Position numbers and translations under genes: made by a program
In this document: positions 25,141 to 36,746 of the stretch, piece after piece
How positions within the stretch are numbered: the stretch's first letter is position 1
How the letters are laid out: every line of letters begins with the position of its first letter
Notes under the pieces: generated by a model
What the model was told of the DNA's origin: nothing
Seen by the model: the letters and a program-made list of their open reading frames with translations, nothing else
Databases searched by the model: none
Source of the DNA: Patagioenas fasciata
Lineage: Eukaryota > Chordata > Aves > Columbiformes > Columbidae
Assembly: GCF_037038585.1 (NCBI RefSeq)
Contig: NC_092524.1
Span: 50,119,001-50,183,000, forward strand
Direction: 5' to 3'
Length of the DNA: 64,000 nucleotides

Positions 25141-25530
25141 AAATTTTAAGTGACTTGAGAATTGCAGATCTAATTCTGGTGAAATGCACAGAGATTGTTG
25201 GGCTGGAGGATGTTTATTTGAATACTTTTGAGGGGTTTTATTATGAAAGTAAGAATCTATTAAGACAAAAATAAAAATAAGTATACTTGCATTTCAATTC
25301 CAAATAAATCAGAACAAAATTATTCTGAGCTTTAAAGATATTTAATTAATTGTTTAAAGAATATTCTTATATTGCAATAGAAAACTCTAAATTGTAATTA
25401 TGTATTTTTCTGGGGGTTTCTGTGTTCTAGTCATTAAAGACAAACTGAGGAATATGCAACAGAAGGGAGGTGGAATATGAATTTTAGTAAAAGGTTGGAA
25501 TGTGAGTATGATTTACACGGAATTATTGCT

Positions 25531-25828
25531 CAGAATCACATATTACTTGAGGTTAGAAGGGACTTCTGGAGATAGTTTAGTCCAGCCTGCCACTCAGAAA
25601 AGGTTACTTATGGCCCCATCCAGTAGAGTTTTTGTAATCTCCAAGAATGGAGACTATAACTTGTTGTGACAATCTGGGCAAACCAACCCAAACACCTTAG
25701 ATGTAAATGAAATTTCCTTTATTTGTTTGTGCTCATCTGCCTCTTGTCCTTTCTCTGGGTACCACTTGAATACAAGCCTGGGCTTGTGTTCCTTAACCTC
25801 ATCCCCTTCAGGTATTTATACACATGGA
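25531..25828 (-). mobile_element. Old CR1 3' fragment, minus strand
   Basis: The 3' end is at 25531 (CAGAATCACA, then GGTTAGAAGGGACTTCTGGA), and the body runs upward to about 25828. It is clearly more diverged than the plus-strand CR1 fragment that it meets head to head. Only the last part of ORF2 and the 3' UTR are represented, with no readable frame. Confidence 0.8.
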
Positions 25829-26078
25829 TAATGTTTATAAATATATAAAGGCTGAGTGCCACGAGGATGGAGCCAGGCTCTTCTCGGTGGCAAACAATGA
25901 TAGGACAAGGGGTAATGGGATCAAGCTGGAACACAAGAGGTTTCACTTAAATTCGAGAAAAAACTTCTCACTGATGGTGACAGAGCACTGGAACAGGCTG
26001 CCCAGGGAGGTTGTGGAGTCTCGTTCCCTGGAGACATTCAAAGCCCGCCTGGACACATTCCTGTGCGACTTCACCTAG
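25824..26078 (+). pseudogene. CR1 ORF2 extreme C-terminus
   Basis: 84 open codons containing [20 protein letters not shown] and PREVVES, the conserved end of CR1 ORF2, finishing at the natural stop. There is no catalytic RT block because the element is 5'-truncated. The start codon is fortuitous. Confidence 0.85.
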
Positions 26079-26175
26079 GTGTTCCTGCTCCAGCAGGGGG
26101 ATTGGACTAGATGATCTTTTGAGGTCCCTTCCAATACTGTGATACTGTGATAATTCTGTGACTTTGTGATTCTGA
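25829..26175 (+). mobile_element. Young CR1 3' fragment, plus strand
   Basis: It begins near TTTATAAATATATAAAGG and contains the end of ORF2 (stop at 26076-26078). The typical 3' UTR follows, with CTAGATGATCTTTTGAGGTC and CTTCCAATACTGTGATACTG, and the tail is a degraded ATTCTGTG repeat. It is close in sequence to the reverse complement of the CR1 at 1959-2290, so it belongs to the same or a near subfamily. Confidence 0.93.
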
Positions 26176-28535
26176 GACAGTGTTATGCATTCATTAAAGT
26201 TCATTTTCTTAAGTGAAATAATTGAATCTTCATACTTTCAGGTGCATTAGTGAATCTGAAATTGTATTGTTATGCAGTTAAACTAGGTCTTCACTTGTCA
26301 TATCCATCAGATATGATGTAAGGTTTTTGTTTTATTATGAATAGACAATGAGACAGTATGATAGGTTGGCGAGAGGGGGCAGCTAAAGCCTCATATGTGT
26401 CCTGTCGCCTGTGAAGCATTCTCAAATTAACTGTTTTTTAAACGAAACCCTTCTTAAATCCTTTTTTAAACAAAAAACCTCTCATTTTGCTGTTTAATTG
26501 GGACCTTTGCCTTAATTAAGTGAAACAAAACTAAACTAAAGTCCAACTCAAGGAATTTTCATGGATTTGAGATGAATTAGAAAGAGTATAATGCTTAATG
26601 AAAATGGTTGTGCTGGTTGAAAGTATGTAGATTTACAGACTTTTTCTCCCTTCCTTAATTTCCTGGCATGGATTTGGCATAAACATGTGCATTCACGTGT
26701 GCATGCACACACAGACACGCACACAGAGTCGACACTTGGAAAAAAGTCGCCAAGAGCTCTTAACTCTTTTGGAGACAGCAGTCAGAGAGTTTCTATTGTT
26801 TTCATTACAAGAAAATGCAAGAAACTGTATTAAATTATTTCCTAATTGCACCAAGGATGCTTCAACACTGTCTAGCCTCCAAAACGCACACTGCTTAATG
26901 TTGAATAGGTGAGGCTGGAATACATTCTTCTTAATTCATAATGACCTTCCACACACCTTGTTCCTTTGATGGAATTCTACGTCTCTTGGACAGTGGAAGA
27001 TTAATGGTTATGAGAATTTCCTCAATCTTTCTATCTTCGTGAGAATAACAACAGCACTCTGTATTTTACAATTAAAAAACAGATTGGAAGCAATCAAAAG
27101 TTGTCAAAACACATTCCGGTGCCTTTTTCAAATGAAGTATATTAATTGAGTCAACATGACATTTATTCCAAAATACTAGCTAATTAAAAACAAACAAATA
27201 AATTGAAATCAAAATAGTATGTTTTCATTGTCACAAATTGATTTTTCCTCTAAATTTTGCTTCATAAAAATTTGAAAATTTTGACTCAGGAATTTTTCAT
27301 TTGAACTAAAAGATTTTTACTTCTTCAAAAAGAGAGATTTATTTGTAATATTTAGTTTTAATTATAATTTTGTTCTCCTATGTTAGGAGGTACTAACTCC
27401 AGTCTGGGTGAGAATATCTAGAATGTTTAGATGCAAATGAAGTGCAATAAAAATAGAAAGAAAGTTGCCTTTGCCACAAACACCAAGCTTCTTTTAAAAT
27501 TATATATTGTGTAATGTGCAAGACAGTACTTAGAAAAATATCTAGTCTATCTTTCTATAAACAAAGGAAATATTTTATTAGAAAAATACAACTTGCCAGC
27601 TTCAGAAATAATTTTAAAATGTATTTCTCAAAATATATTGAATATAGGACCTTGAACCACGTATAGTCAAATTCATTACCTAGATCATTGTAGCATAGTT
27701 TCTTCACTGTCTACAGTTTGGTTTCCCAATGGTAAAGATACTATCTACTATGTAACTTAGTTAGCCTTTCACTAACCAAAAAGAATAATTTATCTAGATT
27801 GACAATGAAGACAGCTATCAAATTACTGTATCTGTAACAAATTAATAATGCATTTTGGATTGTAAATGGAGGCATTATGAACATTATTTTAGTTACAAAC
27901 CACTGCCAATATGTATGGCACTTCAGCACTCGATATAAAGCATAAGAAATAAAAGTGTCTCTCCCACAAAGGACATGCAATCTAAATTTAGACACTGATA
28001 AATTGTAGTAGGAATTTTGCTCAAGGAAAAAAGAACCCATTTTCTTCTAGTTTTTATGACACTGAGTCCACTAATGCTCTTTCTCCCCTTTTTGCTTAAA
28101 TGTTATGACTAGCTGAGGAATTAACATTAGAAATTTCTGTGAATCCAACTATGCTATTTCATCACTAAGAGGAATATAATAACCCATAATCTTTAGGCTT
28201 TCAGTTCAAATGTACCACTTAATTTTTTTTTTTTTCTTTTGTACAGCTTTCTGTTTATTTTTAGCTTACCATATTTATAACTGTCACACAGAACCTAATT
28301 CCAAAACCACTTTTACATGTGAGAAACTGTTAATAGCAATTTTCTTATCATTGTTTGTGTCTACAACATATTTTTTTCTGCCCACTTTTCATACTTTTCT
28401 TGACCAGTTTGTCAAAACCATATTGGTATCTATTGTTCATTCTACCTCAGAATGTCCAGAATATTCTGTTTATTCCCACAGAGCTACTTCATATATTGAC
28501 TTTTCTTCAAGAACCTAAATGGATGGTGCAGTCAA
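26176..28535. other. Unique AT-rich sequence
   Basis: No gene or repeat family recognised. Frames of up to 102 codons at 27.7-28.5 kb are hydrophobic, AT-driven and without motifs. Confidence 0.55.
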
Positions 28536-31260
28536 ATCACAGAATAACAGAATCACAGAATGACTGAATCACAGAATGGTTAGGGTTGAAAGGGTCCTCT
28601 GGAGATCACCTAGTCCTACCCACCTCCTAAAGCATGTACAGCAAGAGCAGATTGCACAGGAACATGTCCAGGCAGATTTTGAATGTCTCTAGAGTAAGAG
28701 ACTCCACAACCTCTCTGGACAGCCTGTTCCAGTGCTCTGTCACCCCCAAAGTAAAGAAGTTTTTCCTCATATTCAGATGTAACCTCCTGTGCTTCAGTCT
28801 GCACCTGTTGCCCCTCATCCTATCATTGGGGACCACTGAAAGGAATCTGGTCCCATCCTCTTGACATCCACCCTGGGGATATTTAAAAACATTTATGAGA
28901 TCCCCTCTCAGAGTTCTCCAGGCTGAACAGACCCAGCTCTCTCAGTCCTGCCTCACAGGAAAGGTGCTCTAGGCCTCCAGTCATCTTCATAGCCTACCCC
29001 TGGACTCCCTCCAGCAATTCCCTGTCTTTCTTAAACTGGGAAGCCCAGAACTGGACACAGTACTCCAGATGTGGCCTCACCAGGGCATAGTAGAGAGGGA
29101 GAAGAACCTCTCCTGACCTGCTGGTCACACTCTTCTTTATGCACCCTAGTATATTGTTGGCCTTCTTGGCCACAAGGACACACTGTTGACTTATGGTCAA
29201 ACTGTTGTTGACCAGAACTTCCAAGTCTTTCTCTGCAATGCTTCTTTCCAGCAGGTCTGCCCCTAACATGTACTGGTGCCTGGGGTTATTCCTCCCCAGG
29301 TACATCTGCCTTTGTTGAACTTCATTAGATTCTTCTCTGTTCAACTGTCTAGTCTGTCCAGGTCTCACTGAATGGCAGCAGAGCCTTCTGATGTGTTATC
29401 CCTTCCTCCCAGTTTGGCATCGTCAACAAACTTGCTGAGGAGGTTGTGAGGGATGGTGTCAAAAGCTTTGCTGAAGTCAAGGTAGACAACATCCGCTGCT
29501 CTCCCCTTGTCCACCCAGCCAGTCATACCATCATAGGAGGCTGTCAGGTTGGTCAAACATGGTTTCCCTTTGGTGAATCCATGCTGACTACTTCTGATAA
29601 CCTTCTTTTTCTCCACATGCTTGGAGATGATGTCCTGAATGAGCTGTTCCATCACCTGAGGCTGACTGGCCTGTAGTTTCCTGGGTTGTTGTTCTTGCCC
29701 TTTTTGAAGACTGGAGTGACTTGGCTTTCCTCTCGTCCTCAGGCACCTCTCTTGTTCTCCAAGACCTTTCAAAGATGATGGAGAATGGCTTAGCAATAAC
29801 ATCTGCCAACTGAGTACTCATGAGTACATCCTATTGGGGTCCACAGATTTGTGGATGTCCAGTTTGTGTAAACAACCTCTAATCTTATCTTCCTCAACCA
29901 AGGGAAAGTCTTCCTTTTGCCAGACTTTCCTGTCTCTAAAGTCTGGGAAACCTGAGGGTCAGTTTTAGCAGTAAAGATGGAGGCAAAGAAGGCATTCAGT
30001 AATTCTGCCTTCTCTGTATCATCCATCACCAGGGCACCCTCCTCATTCAGCAGCAGACCTAGATTTTCCCTAACCTTCGTTTTCCTGCTAATATACTTGA
30101 AGATGCCCTTCTTCTTGTCTTCGACATCCCTGGCCACATTTGGTTCCAAGTGGAGCTTGGCCTTCCTTATCGCATCCCTGCATAGCCTAAGAGCCTCCTT
30201 GTATTCCTCCCAGATGGTCTGTCCCTTTTTCCACATAAACATTCTTCTTTCACCTAAGTTTTGACTGGAGTTCCTTACTCATCCATGCTGGCCTCTTACT
30301 CCCTTTACTTGATTTCTTCCTCATGGGAATGCATCAGTCTTGAGCTTGAAGGAAATGATACTTGAATATTAAACAGCTCTCTTGGACTCCTTTACCTTCT
30401 AGAGCCCTATCCCATGGGATTTTTGCAAGCAGGACCTTGAAGAACTCAAAATTCACTCTGCTGAAGTCCATGGTTTTAGTCCTACTTATTGTCCTGCTTC
30501 CTCCAAGCAGGATCCTGAACTCCACCATCTCATGGTCACTGCAGCCAAAGCTGCTGTCAACCATGACATCTCCAACCAGTTCTTCTTGGTTTGTTAGGAC
30601 AAGGTCCAGCAGCACGCCTCTCCTCACTGCCTCCTCCACCATCTCTGTCAAAAAGTTGTCACCAATGATCTGCAGGAACCTCCTGGACTGTACGTGCTTA
30701 ACTGTGTTGTCCACACAGCAGATGTCAGGGTGATTGAAGTCTCCCATGAGAACCAGGACATATGATCATGAGGCTACTGCCAGCTGTCTGTAGAAAGCCT
30801 CATCAACTTCCTCTTTGTGATCAGGTGGCCTGTAGTAAATACTCACAACAGTGTCCCCCTTGTTAACTTGTCCCTTAATTTTTACCCATAAGGACTCAAT
30901 TCACTTGTCATCCCCTGTTAGGCAGAGTTCAAGACATTTGAGTTCATCTCTCTCACGTAAAGTGCAACTCCTCCACCTCCCCTTGCTGGTCTGTCTTTCC
31001 TAAAATATACATAGACTTCCCTGACAACATTTCAGTCATGTGAGCTCTCCCACCACATGTCCGTAATAGCAATGAGGTCATGGCCCTATGAACACACATA
31101 GGTCTCTAATTCTTCTCGTTTATTCCCCATGCTGTGTGCGTTGGTGTACAGACACTTCAGGGAAGTACTCAGTCATGCAGGTTTCTCCTCAGTGGTGCAG
31201 AAAATCTACCATAACTATGTGTGCCGCCGACGTAGCTGACCTTCTAGTTCTTATCTTGGA
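28536..31260 (-). mobile_element. CR1 LINE, longest copy in the window, internal deletion
   Basis: The 3' tail at 28536-28580 has repeated CACAGAAT-type units, then GGTTAGGGTTGAAAGGGTCC. The body extends to at least 31165, with endonuclease similarity at its 5' side (MGNKREELET, AITDMWW). The exact 5' end is unclear and could lie some tens of bases beyond 31260. The order on the minus strand is endonuclease, linker, RT, C-terminal region, 3' UTR. About 200 bp of the RT core is missing near 29437. CR1 insertions lack target-site duplications, so the ends cannot be confirmed that way. Confidence 0.93.
28627..31200 (-). pseudogene. Broken CR1 ORF2 with endonuclease and RT remnants
   Basis: Endonuclease, about 31165-30330: the frame at 30334-30747 contains GDFNHPDI and SDHEMVEF, which carry active-site residues of the APE-type domain. 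Upstream, the usual ITETWW reads ITDMWW (glutamate to aspartate), and several stops are present. Linker and N-terminal RT: frame 29790-30242. RT: frame 29365-29802 has [10 protein letters not shown] and [16 protein letters not shown], then runs directly into SKFVDD. The PQGSVLG block is therefore deleted, and the catalytic FADD is FVDD. C-terminal parts lie at 28994-29368 and 28627-28836. Not functional. Confidence 0.88.
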
Positions 31261-34200
31261 AAGTAGCTAAGGAGTATTTGTCACTGCTCTGGTTAGTCTG
31301 GCATGTTCCCCAGTTGGACATGAAATGATCTTCCTTGTTGATTGTTCTGATAACATCACTCTCATATTTATACATCTTCATTGAATCCCTATTCCCACCC
31401 TGTCAAATTCAAGGTCCAACACTCCCTCTGTGCTGTCAGCATTACTCACTCATTCCTGCCTTTGTCTTGTTTTTCATACCTTCCCCATAGAATTAATATG
31501 GGATGCATGGTCTATCATCCACTTACAGAATAATCTCTGTGAACCACTTGTATTTTATACTCCTGAGATCTTTCATTACTTTCCTTTTTCTTTAAAAGAG
31601 TAAAGTCATTCTAGAGGACGGCATCTCCACACATTGTGGAGTGAAACCTTATAAACAGATCACTGTATCAAAAACAGCACAGCTTGTCCTGTTCCTGAAA
31701 CTTTGTCTCCATACCTTTGCTTCTGTGGGAAGCAATTGTAATAACTGCCTGTGCATATTTAGAGGAAAAAGAACCTATATCTGTGTAGAATTAACATGGT
31801 TGGTTTCAAATGGTGAAGGACTGTGTTGTTTGCTGACAAGCTTTACAAAATACGGTATAGTTTCTGGAGAGGAGATAAAAGATACCACAAAATGCCTCTA
31901 AGTCAGGTGAAACTACTGTAGTTTCATGGTGCTTTTCTCTGTTTTGATGGGCACCACATCCATCCATAGGAATGTTTCTTACTGCAGTTAGCTGACAGAC
32001 TTTGCTTGATACAGATTTTCAAGTCTTAAGCAGACTTGACTATCTTGGGATTTTACTTCTGCCTAACCTGCTGTATTTTTAACAGTGTTTATGCTGTTGC
32101 TTGTGTATTTTTTGTCTCCTTATAACTGGGAAAATTAGACATGTATTATTCAATTGGAGAAAATAAATAATTGTTATTTCCATGAATTTATGAAAAAAAC
32201 TTTACTTGTGACATTAATGCAAAATATTAAAGATATAGAAACATTTGCAAAGACTTTTTCTTGGTTTCCAAGGAAAAACGTTCATTACCCAAGCAGTTTG
32301 AGAGTAGGGCAAAGACAAAAGAAGAAATTGCTAGAGAATAAAAGTAATACGGGGAAAGAAAAAGTTCTTTTTCAGAAATGGAAGACAGAAACAGCTGGTC
32401 TTTCTAATGAAACAGGTTATATAATTTATTCTTGTTTTTACATCAAACTACTGAAACTAGTTTGTTAATTGGTGTGCCAGTAAAAGAAAATATTCTATTA
32501 CTACTGGAAACTCTTTGTCGCTCTAACCACCTGGCTTGGCACCATGTGTGATGTAAAGCCTATCCATGTGAAGATTCTAAAGTTCTGAAGATTTTGGATA
32601 TATCTGGACTTCTACATACTTTTGTGAAATAACTTCTTAACCAGTTCTTGCTTACCACTAACACTTAATATTTCCTTATGTCACCAGGTTTCCTTGAAAT
32701 ACAGCTAAAACAGATCACGCAGCTTTGTTTCCCTCTTTGTAGAGGAGTTGTGTAAGATGTTGCTTCTAAACATCTTCTTAAGGGATTAATGGTAGCATTT
32801 GATAATGTGAAATATATGAAACAGAAGTTATGTGTGTGCAGCTGTAAAGAATAAGCCAGAAGAACTGCGTTTTGAATTCAAGACACTGAGCTTTTCAACT
32901 TATGTTTCAACATCTTATAACTTATTACTTACAGAACAATTCACCTTACTCTGTCCTCATCATAAAGAGGGTTATAAAATGAAAATATATAAATCATTTA
33001 TCATTCAAGATTTTCACATGTAAACCATGAAACATCTGTGCCTTTATGGCTTGACTTGCAGTTTTAAAGCAAATCTGTTCATGAAACTTATACTGCATTG
33101 CCTTCATTTTATTCTTATATGCACATGTATGTGTATATATATCCATACAAGCATATTTTTGCAGTAAGCTGTTCTTCCTTCAGCAAACCTGCAAAGGTGC
33201 ACAAACTAAGAGAAGAGAGAGATAGCAAAATAAGGAAAATAATGGTACCTATTACTTGTGAACACATTGACTCCTTTAATTTCTTAGTCTCTTTAAGGCA
33301 TATATCCTTCCTGTTTTCTGGATTGTCAATATTTTTGTCAATAAAATTACACAACTAAAAGTAAAGAAAATATTAACCATAGTAGCTATTAGAAAAAAAA
33401 ATCTGCTAGAAGAAATCTGTGAAGTAAAGTAGGCCAAAGGAAAAAATAGACTAAAGTATTTGCATTCTATTAGGAAAAACTAGTATAGTGTGTAATTGTG
33501 AGGAACACAACTTCCATTTTCACAATATACTTGAGAAAATCTTTAAATCTTAAAATTGAAATTTTCTGTAGGAATTATTCTGTACATTCCTTAAAGAATA
33601 AAATTTGGATAATAGCACTGTATAAAATCTTTTTTATTCTTCGTTTTGGAACTGATTTAATTTCATTCTCTTCCAAAGAGTAAGAAAATAATAAAACAAA
33701 ATCAAAATCTCTTACACAATCATGAAACAGTGAAGCTAAAGAACAGAGGAAAATAATCACTGAATTTTTAAGCCTTAACTACATATTTAATCTTGTTTGC
33801 TATCTCACAAACAGTAGTTGAAAACAATACAGATTAAAAAAATTATTTGTTTAATAGATCTGTATTTTCTAACATGAAGGAAAAACAGAAAATTCCTGAG
33901 AGCTTCTACTGAATTTTTGATTAACAGTCTAACTGAAAACAACTCAGAAAATAGGCTTGTCACTCTATTGTTGAGGACTTCTCTAGTTTTACAATATTTA
34001 TTATTAAAATGTTGTCCCTTGCTTATGTTAGTTCCACTTGAGTTAACTTTTGCCCATTCCTGGAGCATTCTAAAATTTAGTAACTTTTGAGGTGATCATT
34101 CTCTTTTACTGTCAGTCCAGTGTTGTCAAAGATGACAGTGCGGTTGCAAAAATATGTAAATCAAGATCACTACCCTTCAGATGAGGTAGAATCTGTGCTT

Positions 34201-36156
34201 ACACCCTTGCAAAATTCTTAGTGTCACTCAGCAGGTGACCTGTTTCTGGGTTGCCGATGCTTGTACTTTCTTGACATATATCTCAAGTATTCTCCTGTGC
34301 AAGAACATGCTCTTTGTCTTTGAGGCAGCCTAGGCACACAGGCAACTTGGTGTTGTGTTCCTTGAGCTACTTTTCTGAGAACAGTATTTCCCCTTTTCAA
34401 TCTCAGGTTCACTGGTTCACTGTAAAGGAGCTGTGTAGGTACTTGTATATTGGCCCAGGACATACTTATCTAGCCCATTTGTTCCTCAGAAGTGCAGTCA
34501 GCAAAGATGAGTATCATATAACTTACAATAAGGGATTTCTGTTTCAAGTTGTCAAGTTGAAGGGTACCGCTGCTGCACATCATTCAATTCTCATATCCAT
34601 ATAATAGTATTGTAGGCACATATATTTTATGCATTTAGAAAGGTATATAAATATATACCTTTATCTTGATGAGACTCCACATTGACTTTGTTCTTGCCTC
34701 ATAAACTGGAAAAATGGGCATCCTTACTTGCACCTATAATATTTTCTACTGTAAAACCCCAGTGCCCACATCACCTAGGTTATTATTTCTCTGATTTATG
34801 TGACAGCAGTTGAATACAAAGCAGATAACTGGTTGAAATACTCCATCTTCTTTGTGGCCTCAGATTGTGCACTAATCTCTTTATTCAGATGGTATATTAT
34901 AATTTTTGTGGTAGATTAAAACTGATACAGTTGTAAAGACAATATAGTATCATTATTATATTGTTTGGGGTGATTAAAGAAATCTATACCTTCTGCCAAT
35001 TGAATAAATGTCCTTGCTTTATGGAAGTGAGTGAATCTTGTTTTTATATTTGTAGCCAGAGTTCAATTTTTTCTTTGATAGAACACCCTGGTATATATGG
35101 TACATCTTACACCAGTAGATCATTAATTTAATGTGCATCAAATTCTTGCTGACAGCTATTGATTTTAAAGGCATATCATAGCAGCATATTCTAGCAGATC
35201 ATTTCAGGTCGATAATCATCTGAGAGTGCTGGACTTCTATAGCGTACTAAAGCTTCACATTGGTGATTATTGGAAAGCTGAGGTAAAAATGAAGGTGAGA
35301 TATTTTAACAAAAAAGAATCACAGTTTCTTTCATTTATATTTCCATTGTTTATTTTATCTCAAGTTCAAAAATTGGGATTCTTTGAATGTACAATTAATA
35401 TCTGTGCATTCTTTTCTAACAAAACTGTGTCAAAAGGATTTGCTTAAAAAGATTGCCGCATGCACCTGACTTCCTTGCATGTTATGTTGTTCAACTGCCG
35501 AGGAGTTTTTCATTCATACAGCATATAAAACTGCATGTTCTTAATTTGATACTATGATTTTGATGTAATTCACCAACTCAGCTCCATTCCTGACTCTTAC
35601 ACATGTCTGACAGGATTAAGTCATGGTTGCATCTAAATTGTGTATGATTTAGTGCCCATCTGGGTCTTGTGTGTGGCTAATATTGTGGCATTCTTGCAAT
35701 TATATTCCTTCTAAACATCTCACTTCCTTGAAGTGTTACATGCCAAAGTGTGGGCTTGTTTTTTTCCTCCAAGCAATGGTTTGTGGTTTTGCACAGAGAT
35801 TTTTCAAAGTGTATACTGATTGGAATTCTAGTCATTCATAGACCATATAACCAGCTTCTACAATATAAAAATAATCTAATATTTAACATTACAAATCAGG
35901 ATGCACAGCAAAATACATGCACTGCTATTTATATAGACAAGGCTTAGTTCACAGCATGTAAGAATAATTTTGTACTAGTTTGTCCTTCTTTTGGAAATAA
36001 TTTTGGAACTTTTTGTACAGTCTCACATTCTCCCTTTCAGTCACTCTGTGTGCCTGTTCCTTTAAGTCAGAGCATTGATGAAATATCACCCATGTTCTAG
36101 TATGCTACTTGTTGTTATGAATGAAAATTCAAGTCATACCTGAGAATATGGAGCAC
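31261..36156. other. Unique AT-rich sequence, no gene recognised
   Basis: No coding or transposon similarity was found. There is a short perfect 10-bp palindrome with a 4-base spacer at 34639-34662. Frames of up to 104 codons carry no motif. Confidence 0.5.
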
Positions 36157-36742
36157 TCTCCTGGTTTTGTTAAAAACAAGTTTCTCTTTTATTGAATTTG
36201 CCTGTCAGCTAAAGCTTTCATATTAGCTGCATTTTCCTGGAGAACCACATACATGTTTTGATAAACATAGCAATGGAATGGGAAGTTATTGATAAGCATG
36301 GATGCACCTCTCACAAGAGGGGCAATGAGAAACAGGTGACCAAGCAACTGATCAACGGAGTGTAACATCCCATACACGTGAATACTTCATATAAAAGTGG
36401 TAGATCACAAGGATTTTGTCCTTTTTTCCTTATGGCCAACATTAAGAGAGGACCTTGCTGGTTGTCCTTGTGAACTGAGGCCTAGTGACAGACTGAATCC
36501 AGCTGTGGTTGGCTGCAGAGTCCAGTCCAGGACTTCGGGTGCAGGCTCTGCAGTTGCTGAGACTTTCAAGATTGGTTTTGTATATTTTGTATTATTTTCT
36601 CTATTCTTATTAGTAGCATTAGTAAAACATTTTTTAATTTTTCCAACTCTCTTCTCTCTGTTCTTAGTGGGAAGTGGGACTGGAGGGGCTAACAATACAT
36701 CTGCCACGATTTTATTGTCACCCTGCAATCAAAACCTTGACA
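36157..36742 (+). mobile_element. Solo LTR of an endogenous retrovirus (ERVL-like), plus strand
   Basis: About 586 bp. It starts at TCTCCTGGTTTTGTTAAAAA and ends with AATCAAAACCTTGACA. A four-base GCAC flanks both ends (36153-36156 and 36743-36746), a plausible target duplication. TATAAAAG is at 36390-36397. It is homologous in reverse orientation to 9860-10541, with two exact shared blocks of 21 and 22 bp. No gag, pol or env similarity and no primer-binding site follows, so it is a solo LTR left by recombination. The family name is inferred from memory of avian LTR ends. Confidence 0.8.
36390..36397 (+). promoter_or_regulatory. Putative LTR TATA box
   Basis: TATAAAAG within the plus-strand LTR, preceded by U3-like sequence. 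This is the expected position for the retroviral promoter; present activity is unknown. Confidence 0.45.
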
Positions 36743-36746
36743 GCAC

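Larger units (their letters stand above)
14374..25530. other. Unique AT-rich sequence with scattered homopolymers, no gene recognised
   Basis: The main simple tracts are A18 at 15226-15243, A14 at 17643-17656, T11 followed by GT repeats at 18636-18659, T17 at 19327-19343 and T15 at 24146-24160. The longest frame outside repeats is 141 codons (22049-22474, minus); it shows no domain and is probably chance. A small 20-bp tandem duplication at 25097-25140 is listed separately. No LINE or LTR was recognised in these 11 kb. Confidence 0.5.

Noticed and set aside
28536..28580. Repeated CACAGAAT units as a CRISPR-like or satellite array
   Set aside because: These are the normal 3'-terminal short repeats of CR1 elements.
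9860..36742. The two LTRs as ends of one provirus
   Set aside because: They are in opposite orientation, 26 kb apart, and no retroviral gene similarity lies between them.
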